DNA of 64,000 nucleotides from contig NZ_CAJPVG010000005.1 in the NCBI RefSeq assembly GCF_905397375.1, forward strand, positions 186,001-250,000, read 5' to 3'. Shown piece by piece: positions 47,172-56,854 of the stretch. The first letter of the stretch is position 1; each line of letters opens with the position of its first letter. The notes below the pieces were generated by a model. The model did not search any database. It was not told the DNA's origin and worked only from the letters and a program-made list of their open reading frames with translations. The translations under genes and the position numbers were made by a program. The DNA comes from Ralstonia mannitolilytica (lineage in GTDB: Bacteria > Pseudomonadota > Gammaproteobacteria > Burkholderiales > Burkholderiaceae).

Positions 47172-47241
47172 GCGCGGCGCAATCGGCCTTCGCCTGACCG
47201 GGCAACCGATTGCGAACGCACCGTGCCCGCCCTGCCCTGCT

Positions 47242-48216
47242 ATGGAACTGACCGGCGTCACCGCCCAATCGATCTTCGACGACAACGCAGCCGACCTGAA
47301 GCTGTCGTGGGTCGCCGGCCTGGAAGGCGCGGACCGCGCATTCGACGTGGATTTCGCCAAGGAGGCCACATCTGCGGCGGACCTGGTGGGGCACCTGAAC
47401 CTCATCCACCCGAACCGCATCCAGGTACTCGGCAAGCCGGAGATCACGTACTACCAGCGCCTGTCGGAAGAAAACCGCAAGCGCCAGATGGGCGAACTGA
47501 TCCTGCTGGAGCCGCCCTTCCTCGTCGTGGCAGACGGCGTGAACCCGCCGCCGGACCTCGAGCTGCGCTGCACGCGGTCGTCCACACCGCTGTTCACATC
47601 GCCGATTTCGTCGGCCGCCGTCATCGACCACCTGCGCCTGTACCTGTCGCGCATCTCCGCACCGCGCGTGACGATGCACGGGGTGTTTCTCGACATCCTC
47701 GGCATGGGTGTGCTGATCATGGGCGATTCGGGCCTGGGCAAGAGCGAACTCGGGCTGGAACTGATCTCGCGCGGTCACGGGCTCGTGGCCGACGATGCCG
47801 TCGATTTCGTGCGCCTGGGGCCCGACTTCATTGAAGGCCGTTGCCCGCCTCTGCTGCAGAACCTGCTGGAAGTGCGCGGCCTAGGCCTGCTCGACATCAA
47901 GACGATCTTTGGCGAGACAGCGGTGCGCCGCAAGATGAAGATCAAGCTGATCGTCCAGCTCGTGCGCCGCAACGATGGCGAGTTCGAGCGCCTGCCGCTC
48001 GATTCGCAGTACCTCGACGTCCTCGGCTTGCCGATCCACATGGTGAAGATCCAGGTGGCTGCCGGCCGCAACCTGGCCGTGCTGGTCGAAGCGGCCGTGC
48101 GCAACACCATCCTGCGCCTACGGGGCATCGACACGCTGCGCGATTTCATGGACCGCCAGCGCGCGGCCATGCAGGCCGAGGCCGCATCGCACTCGCCGCA
48201 GGGTCGGCTGCTTTAA
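47242..48216 (+). CDS. hprK: HPr kinase/phosphorylase
   Basis: 324 residues. Walker A GDSGLGKSE (161-169), catalytic His146 in MHGVFL and the signature EVRGLGLLDIKTIFG are present. Its place next to ptsN fits proteobacterial nitrogen-PTS loci where HprK phosphorylates HPr on Ser. Confidence 0.95.
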   Translation: MELTGVTAQSIFDDNAADLKLSWVAGLEGADRAFDVDFAKEATSAADLVGHLNLIHPNRIQVLGKPEITYYQRLSEENRKRQMGELILLEPPFLVVADGVNPPPDLELRCTRSSTPLFTSPISSAAVIDHLRLYLSRISAPRVTMHGVFLDILGMGVLIMGDSGLGKSELGLELISRGHGLVADDAVDFVRLGPDFIEGRCPPLLQNLLEVRGLGLLDIKTIFGETAVRRKMKIKLIVQLVRRNDGEFERLPLDSQYLDVLGLPIHMVKIQVAAGRNLAVLVEAAVRNTILRLRGIDTLRDFMDRQRAAMQAEAASHSPQGRLL

Positions 48217-48402
48217 CGATGTCGAAACATAGTTTCGCAATAGGGCCGGTTTTACCCTAGTTTTGGTTGCGAAACGTCAACCCGACATGCGCCCTCCCCG
48301 TTGTGGGAAGGAATGCGCCGAGCACGCACGCGGCGGCGTTCATCGCGAGCGCGGCGGCCCTCTCCGCTCGCTCTTCTTTAGGCCACCCAAGGAGAATCCA
48401 CG

Positions 48403-48726
48403 ATGAAACAACTGATTGCCGCTTGCGCCCTGGCGCTCCCGTTCCTGGCCGGCCAGGCTTTCGCTCAGGCCAGCGCACCGGCTGCCGCTCCCGCCGCCAA
48501 GACGTCGCAGCAGGAACGCATGGCCGCCTGCTCGAAGGCCAACAAGGGCAAGAAGGGCGCTGAATACAAGAAGGCCCAGAGCGACTGCCTGTCTGGCAAG
48601 ACGGACGCCCCGGCTGCCGCGCCGATGACCCAGCAGCAAAAGATGGCCGCGTGCGCAAAGGCCAACAAGGGCAAGAAGGGCGACGAGTACAAAAAGGCCC
48701 AGAGCGAGTGCCTCTCGAAGGGCTGA
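48403..48726 (+). CDS. PsiF-repeat protein, exported
   Basis: 107 residues with a signal peptide (1-21) and two PsiF repeats of about 35 residues: QERMAACSKANKGKKGAEYKKAQSDCL and the nearly identical second copy. Each repeat has a Cys pair. PsiF is phosphate-starvation-induced in E. coli; its function is unknown. AAGGAG lies nine bases before the ATG and a terminator follows. Confidence 0.85.
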   Translation: MKQLIAACALALPFLAGQAFAQASAPAAAPAAKTSQQERMAACSKANKGKKGAEYKKAQSDCLSGKTDAPAAAPMTQQQKMAACAKANKGKKGDEYKKAQSECLSKG

Positions 48727-48751
48727 GCATCCGCTTAACCGTGCAGCAGAA

Positions 48752-48779
48752 AGGCGGCCGTGCAGGTCGCCTTTTTTTT
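48752..48779 (+). terminator. Rho-independent terminator after the PsiF-repeat gene
   Basis: AGGCGGCC / GGTCGCCT stem with one G-T pair, five-base loop, eight T residues. Confidence 0.85.
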
Positions 48780-48820
48780 CGGATCGCTGCTTTGCAACAC
48801 AGGAATGCTATCCTCGCGGC

Positions 48821-49711
48821 ATGCGGATCATTCTCATCACCGGTATGTCGGGCTCGGGGAAATCGGTCGCCCTGAACGTGCTCGAAGATGCAGGCTACTA
48901 CTGCGTCGACAACCTGCCCGCCCAGTTCATTCCCGAGCTTGCGGGCTATCTCGCAGATCAGGGCTACACGCACCTGGGCGTGGCCACTGACATCCGCAGC
49001 CGCGAGTCGCTGCGCAAGGTCCCCGAAACGGTCACGCTGCTGCGCAAGGAACACGACGTGCGCATGCTGTTCCTGACGGCAAGCACCAACGCGCTCGTGC
49101 AGCGCTACTCCGAAACGCGCCGGCGTCATCCATTGTCGATTCGCAACGGCCGCCCGGACGTCCGGGATGCGCAGGCCGCGGCCAAGGGGATTGACACGTC
49201 GCTGGTTGAAGCCATCGAGATGGAGCGGGAGCTGCTGAGCCCCTTGGCCGACCCGGCGCACCGCATCGACACCAGCACGCTGCGCACCAACGCCCTGCGC
49301 GCGTACATCAAGGAATTCATCAGCGATGAGCCGCACGACATCACGCTGATGTTCGAATCGTTCGGCTTCAAGCATGGCGTGCCGACCGACGCCGACCTCG
49401 TCTTCGACGTGCGCTCGCTGCCCAACCCGTATTACGACACGCAGTTGCGCCCGCTCACGGGGCGTGACCAGCCCGTCATCGATTTCCTGCAGAGCCAGCC
49501 GATGGTGCTGGCAATGGCCGAAGACATTCGCGCCTACGTTGAAAAGTGGCTGCCGAGTTTCATCGCCGACAACCGCAGCTACCTGACCGTTGCCATCGGC
49601 TGCACGGGCGGCCAGCATCGCTCGGTGTACATCGCTGAAAGGCTTGCCACGTACTTCCGGGCGCATGGTAATGTGTTGGTCCGCCACCGCGAATTGGCCG
49701 TAGACGGCTGA
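48821..49711 (+). CDS. rapZ: RNase adapter protein RapZ
   Basis: 296 residues. Walker A GMSGSGKS (8-15) and the C-terminal VAIGCTGGQHRSVYIAE motif, conserved in RapZ/YvcJ. In E. coli it targets RNase E to the GlmZ small RNA to control amino-sugar synthesis. Long linkage with ptsN and hprK is conserved, here interrupted by the PsiF gene. Confidence 0.95.
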   Translation: MRIILITGMSGSGKSVALNVLEDAGYYCVDNLPAQFIPELAGYLADQGYTHLGVATDIRSRESLRKVPETVTLLRKEHDVRMLFLTASTNALVQRYSETRRRHPLSIRNGRPDVRDAQAAAKGIDTSLVEAIEMERELLSPLADPAHRIDTSTLRTNALRAYIKEFISDEPHDITLMFESFGFKHGVPTDADLVFDVRSLPNPYYDTQLRPLTGRDQPVIDFLQSQPMVLAMAEDIRAYVEKWLPSFIADNRSYLTVAIGCTGGQHRSVYIAERLATYFRAHGNVLVRHRELAVDG

Positions 49712-49803
49712 GCCGCGCGCCACGCGCGCGGGCCGACGTCGCTTGGGTACGGCTCGCGCGGCGCCACGCGAAGATCTTGCCGCCGCCAGCCCAAAGCCAG
49801 TCC

Positions 49804-50457
49804 ATGCAAGAAGACATCGCCCTCTCGCCGTTCTCGCCGCTGCCGCCGCTGCCGACCGAGCTGCCGCTGTTCCCGCTGCACACGGTGCTGTTTCCTGGCG
49901 GCCTGCTGCCTCTGCGCATCTTTGAAGCACGCTACATCGACATGGTGCGCACCTGCCTGCGCGATCAGACACCGTTTGGCGTATGCCTGATCGAGCACGG
50001 TAACGAAGTCGCCACCTCGGATGCGCCAACCATCCCCGTCAACGTCGGCTGCATCGCCCACATCATTGAATGCGACATGGAGCAGCTCGGCCTGCTGATG
50101 ATCAAGGTGCGGGGCACGCAGCGCTTCAGGGTCCTGTCGTTCGAGACCACGGCCAACGGCCTGATGCGCGGGACCGTGGAGCCCCTGGGCGCTGATGTGG
50201 AAGACTGCAAGGGCGAGCTCTTCGACGATTGCGTGGGCGCCCTGCGCCGCATCATCACCACGCTGGGCGCGCGCGAAGATGGCAACCTCCCCATGATGGA
50301 ACCGTACGACTGGAACAGGCCCAGTTGGGTCGCCAACCGGCTGTGCGAACTGCTGCCGGTGCCGCTCAAGGCCAAGCAGAGGCTGATGGAGCTGATGGAC
50401 GCCGGCATGCGCATCGAGATCGTCCATCGCTACATGAAGCAGCACCACATCCTGTGA
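49804..50457 (+). CDS. Lon substrate-binding (LAN)-domain protein
   Basis: 217 residues. The N-terminal Lon domain begins LPLFPLHTVLFPGGLLPLRIFEARYIDM. No ATPase or protease part is present, so it is a stand-alone LON-domain protein like those common in proteobacteria. ATG 49804 was chosen; the frame opens at 49777. Convergent with mutY. Confidence 0.85.
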   Translation: MQEDIALSPFSPLPPLPTELPLFPLHTVLFPGGLLPLRIFEARYIDMVRTCLRDQTPFGVCLIEHGNEVATSDAPTIPVNVGCIAHIIECDMEQLGLLMIKVRGTQRFRVLSFETTANGLMRGTVEPLGADVEDCKGELFDDCVGALRRIITTLGAREDGNLPMMEPYDWNRPSWVANRLCELLPVPLKAKQRLMELMDAGMRIEIVHRYMKQHHIL

Positions 50458-50473
50458 TGCCGAACCGGCCGCG

Positions 50474-51622
50474 CTAGACGAGGCTCGGCTGCACCAACGT
50501 CTCGAGCGCCAGCTTGACCGGCGCAGGCAACCCCACCGAATTCAGCCGCGCGAGCGGAACCCAGCGCCAGTTGTCGTCCAGCGCTGCGGGCGTGGTGATC
50601 TGGGCGCGCAACAAGTGCATGTGCAGCCGGAAATGCGTGAAAGTGTGCGTAAGCGCGCCCGCACGCTCAACCGACGAGACATCCCCATAGCCCTGCGCCG
50701 CCTGGCGCACGGCCGCCACATCGAGCGGATGCGCATCGAGCGCATCGTCCATCTCGCCCACCAGCGGCAGCGACCACAACCCGCCCCAGATACCGCGCTG
50801 CGGCCGGCGCTGCAGCAGCACCGCATCGCCGTGGAGCGCAATGACCAGCGTGGCGGCACGCTCCGGTATGGCTTTGCGCGGGCGCGGCACGGGCAGCTCC
50901 ATCACGCGGTCGGTACGGCGCGCTTCGCACAGCGATTCGAGCGGACAGGCGCGTTCGCCGGTCAGGCACGCGGGCTTGCCGCGGGTGCAGACCGTCGCCC
51001 CGAGGTCCATCAAGCCCTGCGTATACGGCTCAATGCCTTCTGCCGGCGGCAACACCGACTCAGCAATGCGCCACATCGTGTCTTCGACACGCTTGTCGCC
51101 AGGAAACCCGTCGATGCCGAACGCGCGCGCGAACACGCGCTTGACGTTGCCATCCAGGATGGCAGCGCGCACGCCATACGAAAACGCGGCGATGGCCGCA
51201 GCGGTCGAGCGGCCGATGCCAGGCAACGTCGCCAGCACCGCTGGATCGCGCGGAAAGACGCCGCCATGCTCGGCAACCACGATCTGCGCGCAGCGATGCA
51301 GATTGCGGGCGCGCGTGTAATAGCCGAGGCCCGCCCACGCGGCCATCACGTCGTCGGCGGGCGCGGCGGCGAGGGCCTGCACGGTCGGGAAGCGCTCGAT
51401 GAAACGCGCGTAGTAGCCGAGCACCGCGCTCACCTGCGTCTGCTGCAGCATGATCTCGGACAGCCAGGTGCGATACGCGTCGCCGGTGTTTTGCCACGGC
51501 AGGTGGTGACGGCCGTAACGCTGCTGCCAGGCGATCACGCGTACGGCGAAATCATCGGGAAGCGGCGGTAGTGCGGGAGCAACTTGCGCGGTGCGTGGTG
51601 CGCGGCGGGCAGCGGTGGTCAT
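50474..51622 (-). CDS. mutY: Adenine DNA glycosylase
   Basis: Removes A mispaired with 8-oxoguanine. 382 residues: helix-hairpin-helix catalytic part with Glu56 (LSEIMLQQTQV) and LDGNVKRVFAR, and a C-terminal NUDIX-like domain (about 250-375). The iron-sulfur ligands are Cys212, 219, 226 and 232, spaced C-x6-C-x6-C-x5-C, whereas the classic pattern is C-x6-C-x2-C-x5-C. Faces the Lon-domain gene. Confidence 0.95.
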   Translation of the reverse strand: MTTAARRAPRTAQVAPALPPLPDDFAVRVIAWQQRYGRHHLPWQNTGDAYRTWLSEIMLQQTQVSAVLGYYARFIERFPTVQALAAAPADDVMAAWAGLGYYTRARNLHRCAQIVVAEHGGVFPRDPAVLATLPGIGRSTAAAIAAFSYGVRAAILDGNVKRVFARAFGIDGFPGDKRVEDTMWRIAESVLPPAEGIEPYTQGLMDLGATVCTRGKPACLTGERACPLESLCEARRTDRVMELPVPRPRKAIPERAATLVIALHGDAVLLQRRPQRGIWGGLWSLPLVGEMDDALDAHPLDVAAVRQAAQGYGDVSSVERAGALTHTFTHFRLHMHLLRAQITTPAALDDNWRWVPLARLNSVGLPAPVKLALETLVQPSLV

Positions 51623-51725
51623 GCGTGTGATGTCCAGGCGGCGCGCGGAAGATGCGCGCCGGCGGCGATCCTACCAGAACGAAAAAGGCGCCCGCAGGCG
51701 CCCTTCTCACGGTTTCCCCTCCGCA

Positions 51726-53669
51726 TTACGCCGCAACGGATTGGCGCTCCAGCATCGTCCCTGCCGCCAGGATGCGGTCGGAGTACTGCGCAATCGTGCC
51801 GCTGCGTTCGTCCAGCGTATTGAGCAGTGCTTCGAGTTCGGCAATGCGCGTCTCGAGCGTGTCCGTCGCTTCATGGATGCGCTCGATCGAATCCACACGC
51901 TTGCGCAGCTGCTTCTGGTGATCGCGGACTTGCGCTTCGAGCGGTGTCATGACGGACTTCAGCCAGATCTCGATGTCGCGGTTCATGTCCTGGAAGGTAT
52001 CCAGCACGCGGCTGGCCACGGTCGAGAACGCGCCATGCACGAGCTGCGGCTTCGGCCGCGTCAGGAAGCTGAACGCGCCGAAATGATTGTGCGCAAGCTG
52101 CAGCGTTTCCTTCAGGTCGGCGTCATAGCGGGTGCCCAGGAAGCGCAGCGGCGGCGACAGCGTAAAGCCGTGCTCGGCGTTGAACTTCTTGTACATGCCG
52201 TCGACCATCTGATGCAATTGGTCGATGCGAGCTGCCGCGTCGCGCACGAGGTCGGTCAGATGCGCGAAGAGCTTGTCCATGTCGTCGCGCAGGCCGCGCG
52301 AGAACACGCGCTCCTTCATCTTCTCGCGCGCTTCGCGCATGGTCGAGCGGATCTGCTTGAGCTGCATGCTCTTGATGATCTCGGCGCTGTGGCGGCCGAA
52401 CACCGTGCGCAGCGCCTGGAACTTGGCGATGCTCTGCTCGAACTCTTCCTTCTCGCCCTGCACGCGCATGAGCATGTGCTTGACCATCGTGTGGTTCTTG
52501 CCGCGCAGGCCGCGCAGTTCGAACAGCTGCTCGACGATGTCGCGGCGGCGCATCTGCAGCAGTTGCTGCGCACCGGCGGCCATGTCCTTCACGGCCAGTT
52601 GCACCTGCTCGGTAACGATCTCCCGCCGCTGCGGGATCAGCTGATCCGACAGCACCGACTCCAGTTCCAGCAAGCGGCTCTTGGCGAGCAGAGCCGAATC
52701 GTGGCTGACCTTGGCCAGCAGCCCTTTCTGCGCCGACACCGGATACACGCGCTCGACATCGATATCGAGCACCTGTGCCGTGGTCATGATCTGGCGGCTG
52801 ACTTCGCTCTCGACTTCCTCGTCGGTCTTGAGCGGATCCCACAGCCCATCGACCTTGTTCAGCACCGCGATGCAGCCCTTGCGCTGCCCACCGCCCACGT
52901 GCGAGCGCCACAGCTCCAGGTCGCTCTTGGTCACGCCGGCGTCCGCTGCCAGCACGAACACGACGACATGCGCATCCGGAATCAGGCGCAGCGTCAGTTC
53001 CGGCTCGGTACCGATGGCGTTCAGCCCCGGCGTATCCAGGATCACCAGCCCCTGCTTGAGCATGGGGTGCGGGAAATTGATGATCGCGTGCCGCCACTTC
53101 GACACTTCGACCGTGCCGGCGGCATCCACCGAAAACGCGGCGTCAGGATCGGCGTCGTTATAGAGGCCCAGCTGCTCGGCTTCTTCCTTGGGCACGCGCA
53201 CGGTTTCCACCACATGGCGGAACGCTTCGAGCATGCCCTCGGGCGACGAGGGATCGAGCGGCACCGACAGCCAATGGCTTTCGGCATCGCGAAAGTCAGC
53301 GGTCGACGCATCGTGCAGGCGCGTCTCGATCGGCAGCAGACGGATCGACGGCGGATAGCTTTCGTCGTACATCAGCTCGGTCGGACACATCGTGGTCCGG
53401 CCCGCCGACGACGGCAGGATGCGGCGGCCAAAGTCCGCAAAGAAGATGGCGTTGATCAGCTCGCTCTTGCCGCGGGAGAACTCGGCAATGAAGGCGACCT
53501 TGAGCTTGTCGCTTCGCAGCACGCCCCGGATGCGCTGCGCACGCATGTCTGCCTGCGCGTCGTACAGCTCCTGGGCTTGCAGCCAGTCCTGGAATTCACC
53601 CACCGACTGCAGTACCGAAGCGCGCCACGCGCTGTATTGCTCGAACTGTGTGCTCAGCGTGTTGTTCAT
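51726..53669 (-). CDS. Dynamin-like GTPase
   Basis: 647 residues. GTPase motifs: G1 AEFSRGKS (62-69, with Ala in place of the first Gly), G3 DTPG (212-215), G4 NKVD (271-274). Long helical regions (about 320-480 and 580-640) resemble a dynamin stalk. No membrane helices are evident. Bacterial dynamin-like proteins remodel membranes. Start ATG 53669 (MNNTLSTQ); frame opens at 53762. It lies between mutM and mutY on the same strand. Confidence 0.85.
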   Translation of the reverse strand: MNNTLSTQFEQYSAWRASVLQSVGEFQDWLQAQELYDAQADMRAQRIRGVLRSDKLKVAFIAEFSRGKSELINAIFFADFGRRILPSSAGRTTMCPTELMYDESYPPSIRLLPIETRLHDASTADFRDAESHWLSVPLDPSSPEGMLEAFRHVVETVRVPKEEAEQLGLYNDADPDAAFSVDAAGTVEVSKWRHAIINFPHPMLKQGLVILDTPGLNAIGTEPELTLRLIPDAHVVVFVLAADAGVTKSDLELWRSHVGGGQRKGCIAVLNKVDGLWDPLKTDEEVESEVSRQIMTTAQVLDIDVERVYPVSAQKGLLAKVSHDSALLAKSRLLELESVLSDQLIPQRREIVTEQVQLAVKDMAAGAQQLLQMRRRDIVEQLFELRGLRGKNHTMVKHMLMRVQGEKEEFEQSIAKFQALRTVFGRHSAEIIKSMQLKQIRSTMREAREKMKERVFSRGLRDDMDKLFAHLTDLVRDAAARIDQLHQMVDGMYKKFNAEHGFTLSPPLRFLGTRYDADLKETLQLAHNHFGAFSFLTRPKPQLVHGAFSTVASRVLDTFQDMNRDIEIWLKSVMTPLEAQVRDHQKQLRKRVDSIERIHEATDTLETRIAELEALLNTLDERSGTIAQYSDRILAAGTMLERQSVAA

Positions 53670-53957
53670 CGTTTTGTCTTTTTTGTGTGCGCGACCCGAC
53701 CGCGAAAAACGCGCGCGCCCCTCGGCATCGCAGATACCGCCCATTACGGCACAGAAATGCACAAATTTAGGTGGAACGATACAGGGAACGACCTGCTTTC
53801 GGGAGAACTTTCCGCACGCTTCGCCAGCCCGGGCAGCGAAGTGTTGCGGGATGCCATCGGCGGCGGCTCACCCCACTTCGAAAACCTTGCGGAATGGCGC
53901 CTGAATCGCTCCAGCACCCTGCTACGAATGGCGCTTTCAGCCGCCGGGGTGAACCGC

Positions 53958-54821
53958 TCAGCGCTGACAGGCCGGACAGTAGAACGTGGAGCGCTGCCCC
54001 TGGACGATCTGGCGGATCGGTGTGCCGCAAACGCGGCATGGCAGGCCGGCGCGGTCGTACACAAATGCGTCGAGCTGGAAGTAGCCGCTCTGTCCATCGG
54101 AGCCGACGAAATCGCGCAAGGTGCTGCCGCCGCGCGCGATGGCGTCGGCCAGTGTGGCCCGGATGGCCCCGGCCAGCGCCGCATAGCGCGGACGGCTGAT
54201 GCGGCCGGCCGCCGTGGTGGGCCGGATGCCGGCACGGAACAGGCTCTCCGAGCAATAGATGTTGCCCACGCCCACCACGATGTCGCCGGCCAGCAGCGCA
54301 GACTTGACGGCAACGCGGCGTCCGCGTGTGCGCGTGTACATCCAGTCGCCGTCAAAGCGCGCGTCGAACGGCTCGATGCCGAGATTGCGCAGCAATGGGT
54401 GCTCGGCCAGGCCAGCCTCGTCGCCGGGGTGCCACAACAACGCCCCGAAGCGGCGCGGATCGCGATAGCGCAGTGTGATCGGCACGCCGGTTGCGTCGGC
54501 CAGTTCGATATCGACGTGATCGTGGGCGCCGGGCGGGGCCGGCGCCTCAAGGACGCGCAAGGTGCCTGTCATGCCGAGGTGGATCAGCAGCCAGCCGCCC
54601 ACCACGTCGCCCTGGCCCGCCTGCGGCATGCATTCGATGAGCAGGTACTTGCCGCGACGGAGGACGCGGGTGATGGTCAGCCCGGCGAGCAGCCCGGGAA
54701 GCGCCGGGTCGATAGGCCAGCGCAGCCCGTGATGGCGCACGACGGCGCGCACGATACGTCGCCCGGTAATATGCGGTAGCAGACCCAGCCGGGTGACCTC
54801 GACCTCCGGCAACTCAGGCAT
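53958..54821 (-). CDS. mutM: Formamidopyrimidine-DNA glycosylase
   Basis: 287 residues. Excises 8-oxoguanine and formamidopyrimidines. The catalytic N-terminus PELPEVE, the helix-two-turn-helix VGVGNIYCSESLF and the C-terminal zinc finger CRVCGTPI...TFYCPACQR are intact. GGAGG sits five bases before the start. About 290 bases with no seen gene separate it from the dynamin-like gene. Confidence 0.96.
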   Translation of the reverse strand: MPELPEVEVTRLGLLPHITGRRIVRAVVRHHGLRWPIDPALPGLLAGLTITRVLRRGKYLLIECMPQAGQGDVVGGWLLIHLGMTGTLRVLEAPAPPGAHDHVDIELADATGVPITLRYRDPRRFGALLWHPGDEAGLAEHPLLRNLGIEPFDARFDGDWMYTRTRGRRVAVKSALLAGDIVVGVGNIYCSESLFRAGIRPTTAAGRISRPRYAALAGAIRATLADAIARGGSTLRDFVGSDGQSGYFQLDAFVYDRAGLPCRVCGTPIRQIVQGQRSTFYCPACQR

Positions 54822-54922
54822 CGAACCTCCGTCCCATGTGCGGCTCCAAGCTTTTTGACGATGCGGGCGATTGTAGCGGTCAGGCTACAATGCCCCGAAC
54901 CCCCATCCGGAGCTTCGACACC

Positions 54923-56854
54923 ATGCCCCACGCCCTCTCCCGTTCGTCCGCGACGCAACGCCCGCGGCGATTCCCGCGCAGCCGAGCCGCTCTGTTGGCC
55001 GCGCTGGTAGCGGGAGGGTTGACGAGCCTGCCCGCATGGGCCTCGCCTCCGGTGTCCGGTCCCGCCCCGGTTGCCCAAGGCAGCAAGGAAGGCGATGGCC
55101 GCACCGCCATCCAGCTCGAACGTTCGCGCCCGCGTAGCGGCCTTCAAGGCGCCGATCGGGCGGACCTGCCGCGCGTCCCGCTTTCCGCCGACATCATGTA
55201 CCGCGTGCTCGCGTCAGAGGTGTCGCTGCAGCGCGGATTGGCCGAACCTGCGTACCGCACATATCTGAGCCTCGCGCACGACACGCGCGACCCGCGCTTC
55301 GCCCAGCGCGCCACCGAAATTGCGTTCCTGGGCCGCTCGCCCACGCAAGCCCTGACCGCCGCGCGCGTGTGGGTGGAGCTGTCGCCCACGTCCATGCCGG
55401 CGCGTCAGGTGCAGCAGCTGCTGCTGGTTGCCACCGGCCAGTGGTCCGAAGTCGAACCGATGCTGCAGGCGCAATTGAACAAGGTGTCGCCGGGCCAGCG
55501 CGCGGACGCCCTGCTGCAGCTGCAGCAGCAGATGTCCAAGAGCAGCGATCCGCAAGGCGCCGTGGCGGCGCTGCAGCGCATCGCGGCGCACGACATGCAG
55601 CGCCCCGAAACGCATCTGGCCCTGGCACGCGCCAAGGCCGCCGCCAAGGATGTGCCCGGCGCCCTGTCGGAACTCGATACCGCGCTCAAACTGCGGCCCG
55701 GCTATGAAGACGCCGCCATCCTCGCAGCGGAACTGCGCGCCGATAGCGACCCCGATGCCGCGATCGCAGGCCTGCGCACGTTCCTGAAGGCCGCGCCGGC
55801 CTCGTTGGACGGCCACCTGGCGCTGGCCCGCATGTACCTGATGCGCAATCAGCAGGACCAGGCGCGCGCCGAATTCGAGGCCCTCAAGAAGATCGCGCCA
55901 AACGATGCGCGCATCACGCTGGCCCTCGGCCTGCTGAACCTGCAGCAGCGCCAGTACGACGACGCCGAGCGCTACCTGAAAGAGTACATCTCCGCCACCG
56001 CCAAGTCGCCCACGCTGAGCCCCGAGCCGGGCTACCAGGGCCTGGCCCAGTTGGCCGAGGAAAAGCGGGACTACGCCGCGGCGCTCGGCTGGGTCGACAA
56101 GATCACCGGTTCGGCCAACGGCGACGCCGACGGTCAGACTGCAATGGCGGCCGGCATCAAGCGCGGCCAGCTGCTCGGCAAGCTGCGCCGCATCGACGAA
56201 GCGCAGCAGACCTTTGACGAACTCGTCGCCGATGCGGAAGACGTGCCCGACGGCCCACGCCGGCAGGCCCTGATGGACGGCATCCGTCAGGCCGAGATCG
56301 GCATGCTGATGGACGCCAAGGCCTACGGCCGTGCGCGGGCACGCGTCAATGAACTGCTGAGCGCCGATCCGGACAACGTCGAATACACGTATCAGCTGGC
56401 CATGCTTGAAGAGCACGACGGCCATTACGACAACATGGAAACGCTGCTGCGCAAGGTCATCGACCTGCGCCCGGGGCAGGCCATCGGCTACAACGCGCTC
56501 GGCTATTCGCTGGCCGATCGCAACATCCGGCTTCAGGAAGCGCAGGAACTGCTGGAGAAGGCCGTCTCGCTGGCGCCGGATGATCCTTACATTGCCGACA
56601 GCCTGGGCTGGGTCAAATACCGCCGCGGCGATCTGCCGGCCGCCACCGACATCCTGCGCAAGGCGTGGAGCGCCGCTCCGCAAGCCGAGATCGGGGCGCA
56701 CCTCGGCGAGGTGCTGTGGCAATCCGGCAAGCAGGACGACGCGCGCAAGGTATGGATGGAAGCCGCCAAGCTCGACATCAACGACAACACGCTGCGCGAC
56801 ACGCTGCGCCGCTTCGGCCAGCCGATCCCCAATCCCCCGGCGAGCACGAACTGA
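54923..56854 (+). CDS. Tetratricopeptide-repeat protein
   Basis: 643 residues, probable export signal (about 10-40). Many TPR-like helix pairs span about 85-620 (for example AIGYNALGYSLADRNIRLQEAQELLEK shortened here to its core GYNALGYSLADR). Located directly upstream of lolB with a one-base stop/start overlap, as is common in Burkholderiales, suggesting an envelope role. Start ATG 54923 (MPHALSRS) was chosen; 54890 is in frame. Confidence 0.85.
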   Translation: MPHALSRSSATQRPRRFPRSRAALLAALVAGGLTSLPAWASPPVSGPAPVAQGSKEGDGRTAIQLERSRPRSGLQGADRADLPRVPLSADIMYRVLASEVSLQRGLAEPAYRTYLSLAHDTRDPRFAQRATEIAFLGRSPTQALTAARVWVELSPTSMPARQVQQLLLVATGQWSEVEPMLQAQLNKVSPGQRADALLQLQQQMSKSSDPQGAVAALQRIAAHDMQRPETHLALARAKAAAKDVPGALSELDTALKLRPGYEDAAILAAELRADSDPDAAIAGLRTFLKAAPASLDGHLALARMYLMRNQQDQARAEFEALKKIAPNDARITLALGLLNLQQRQYDDAERYLKEYISATAKSPTLSPEPGYQGLAQLAEEKRDYAAALGWVDKITGSANGDADGQTAMAAGIKRGQLLGKLRRIDEAQQTFDELVADAEDVPDGPRRQALMDGIRQAEIGMLMDAKAYGRARARVNELLSADPDNVEYTYQLAMLEEHDGHYDNMETLLRKVIDLRPGQAIGYNALGYSLADRNIRLQEAQELLEKAVSLAPDDPYIADSLGWVKYRRGDLPAATDILRKAWSAAPQAEIGAHLGEVLWQSGKQDDARKVWMEAAKLDINDNTLRDTLRRFGQPIPNPPASTN

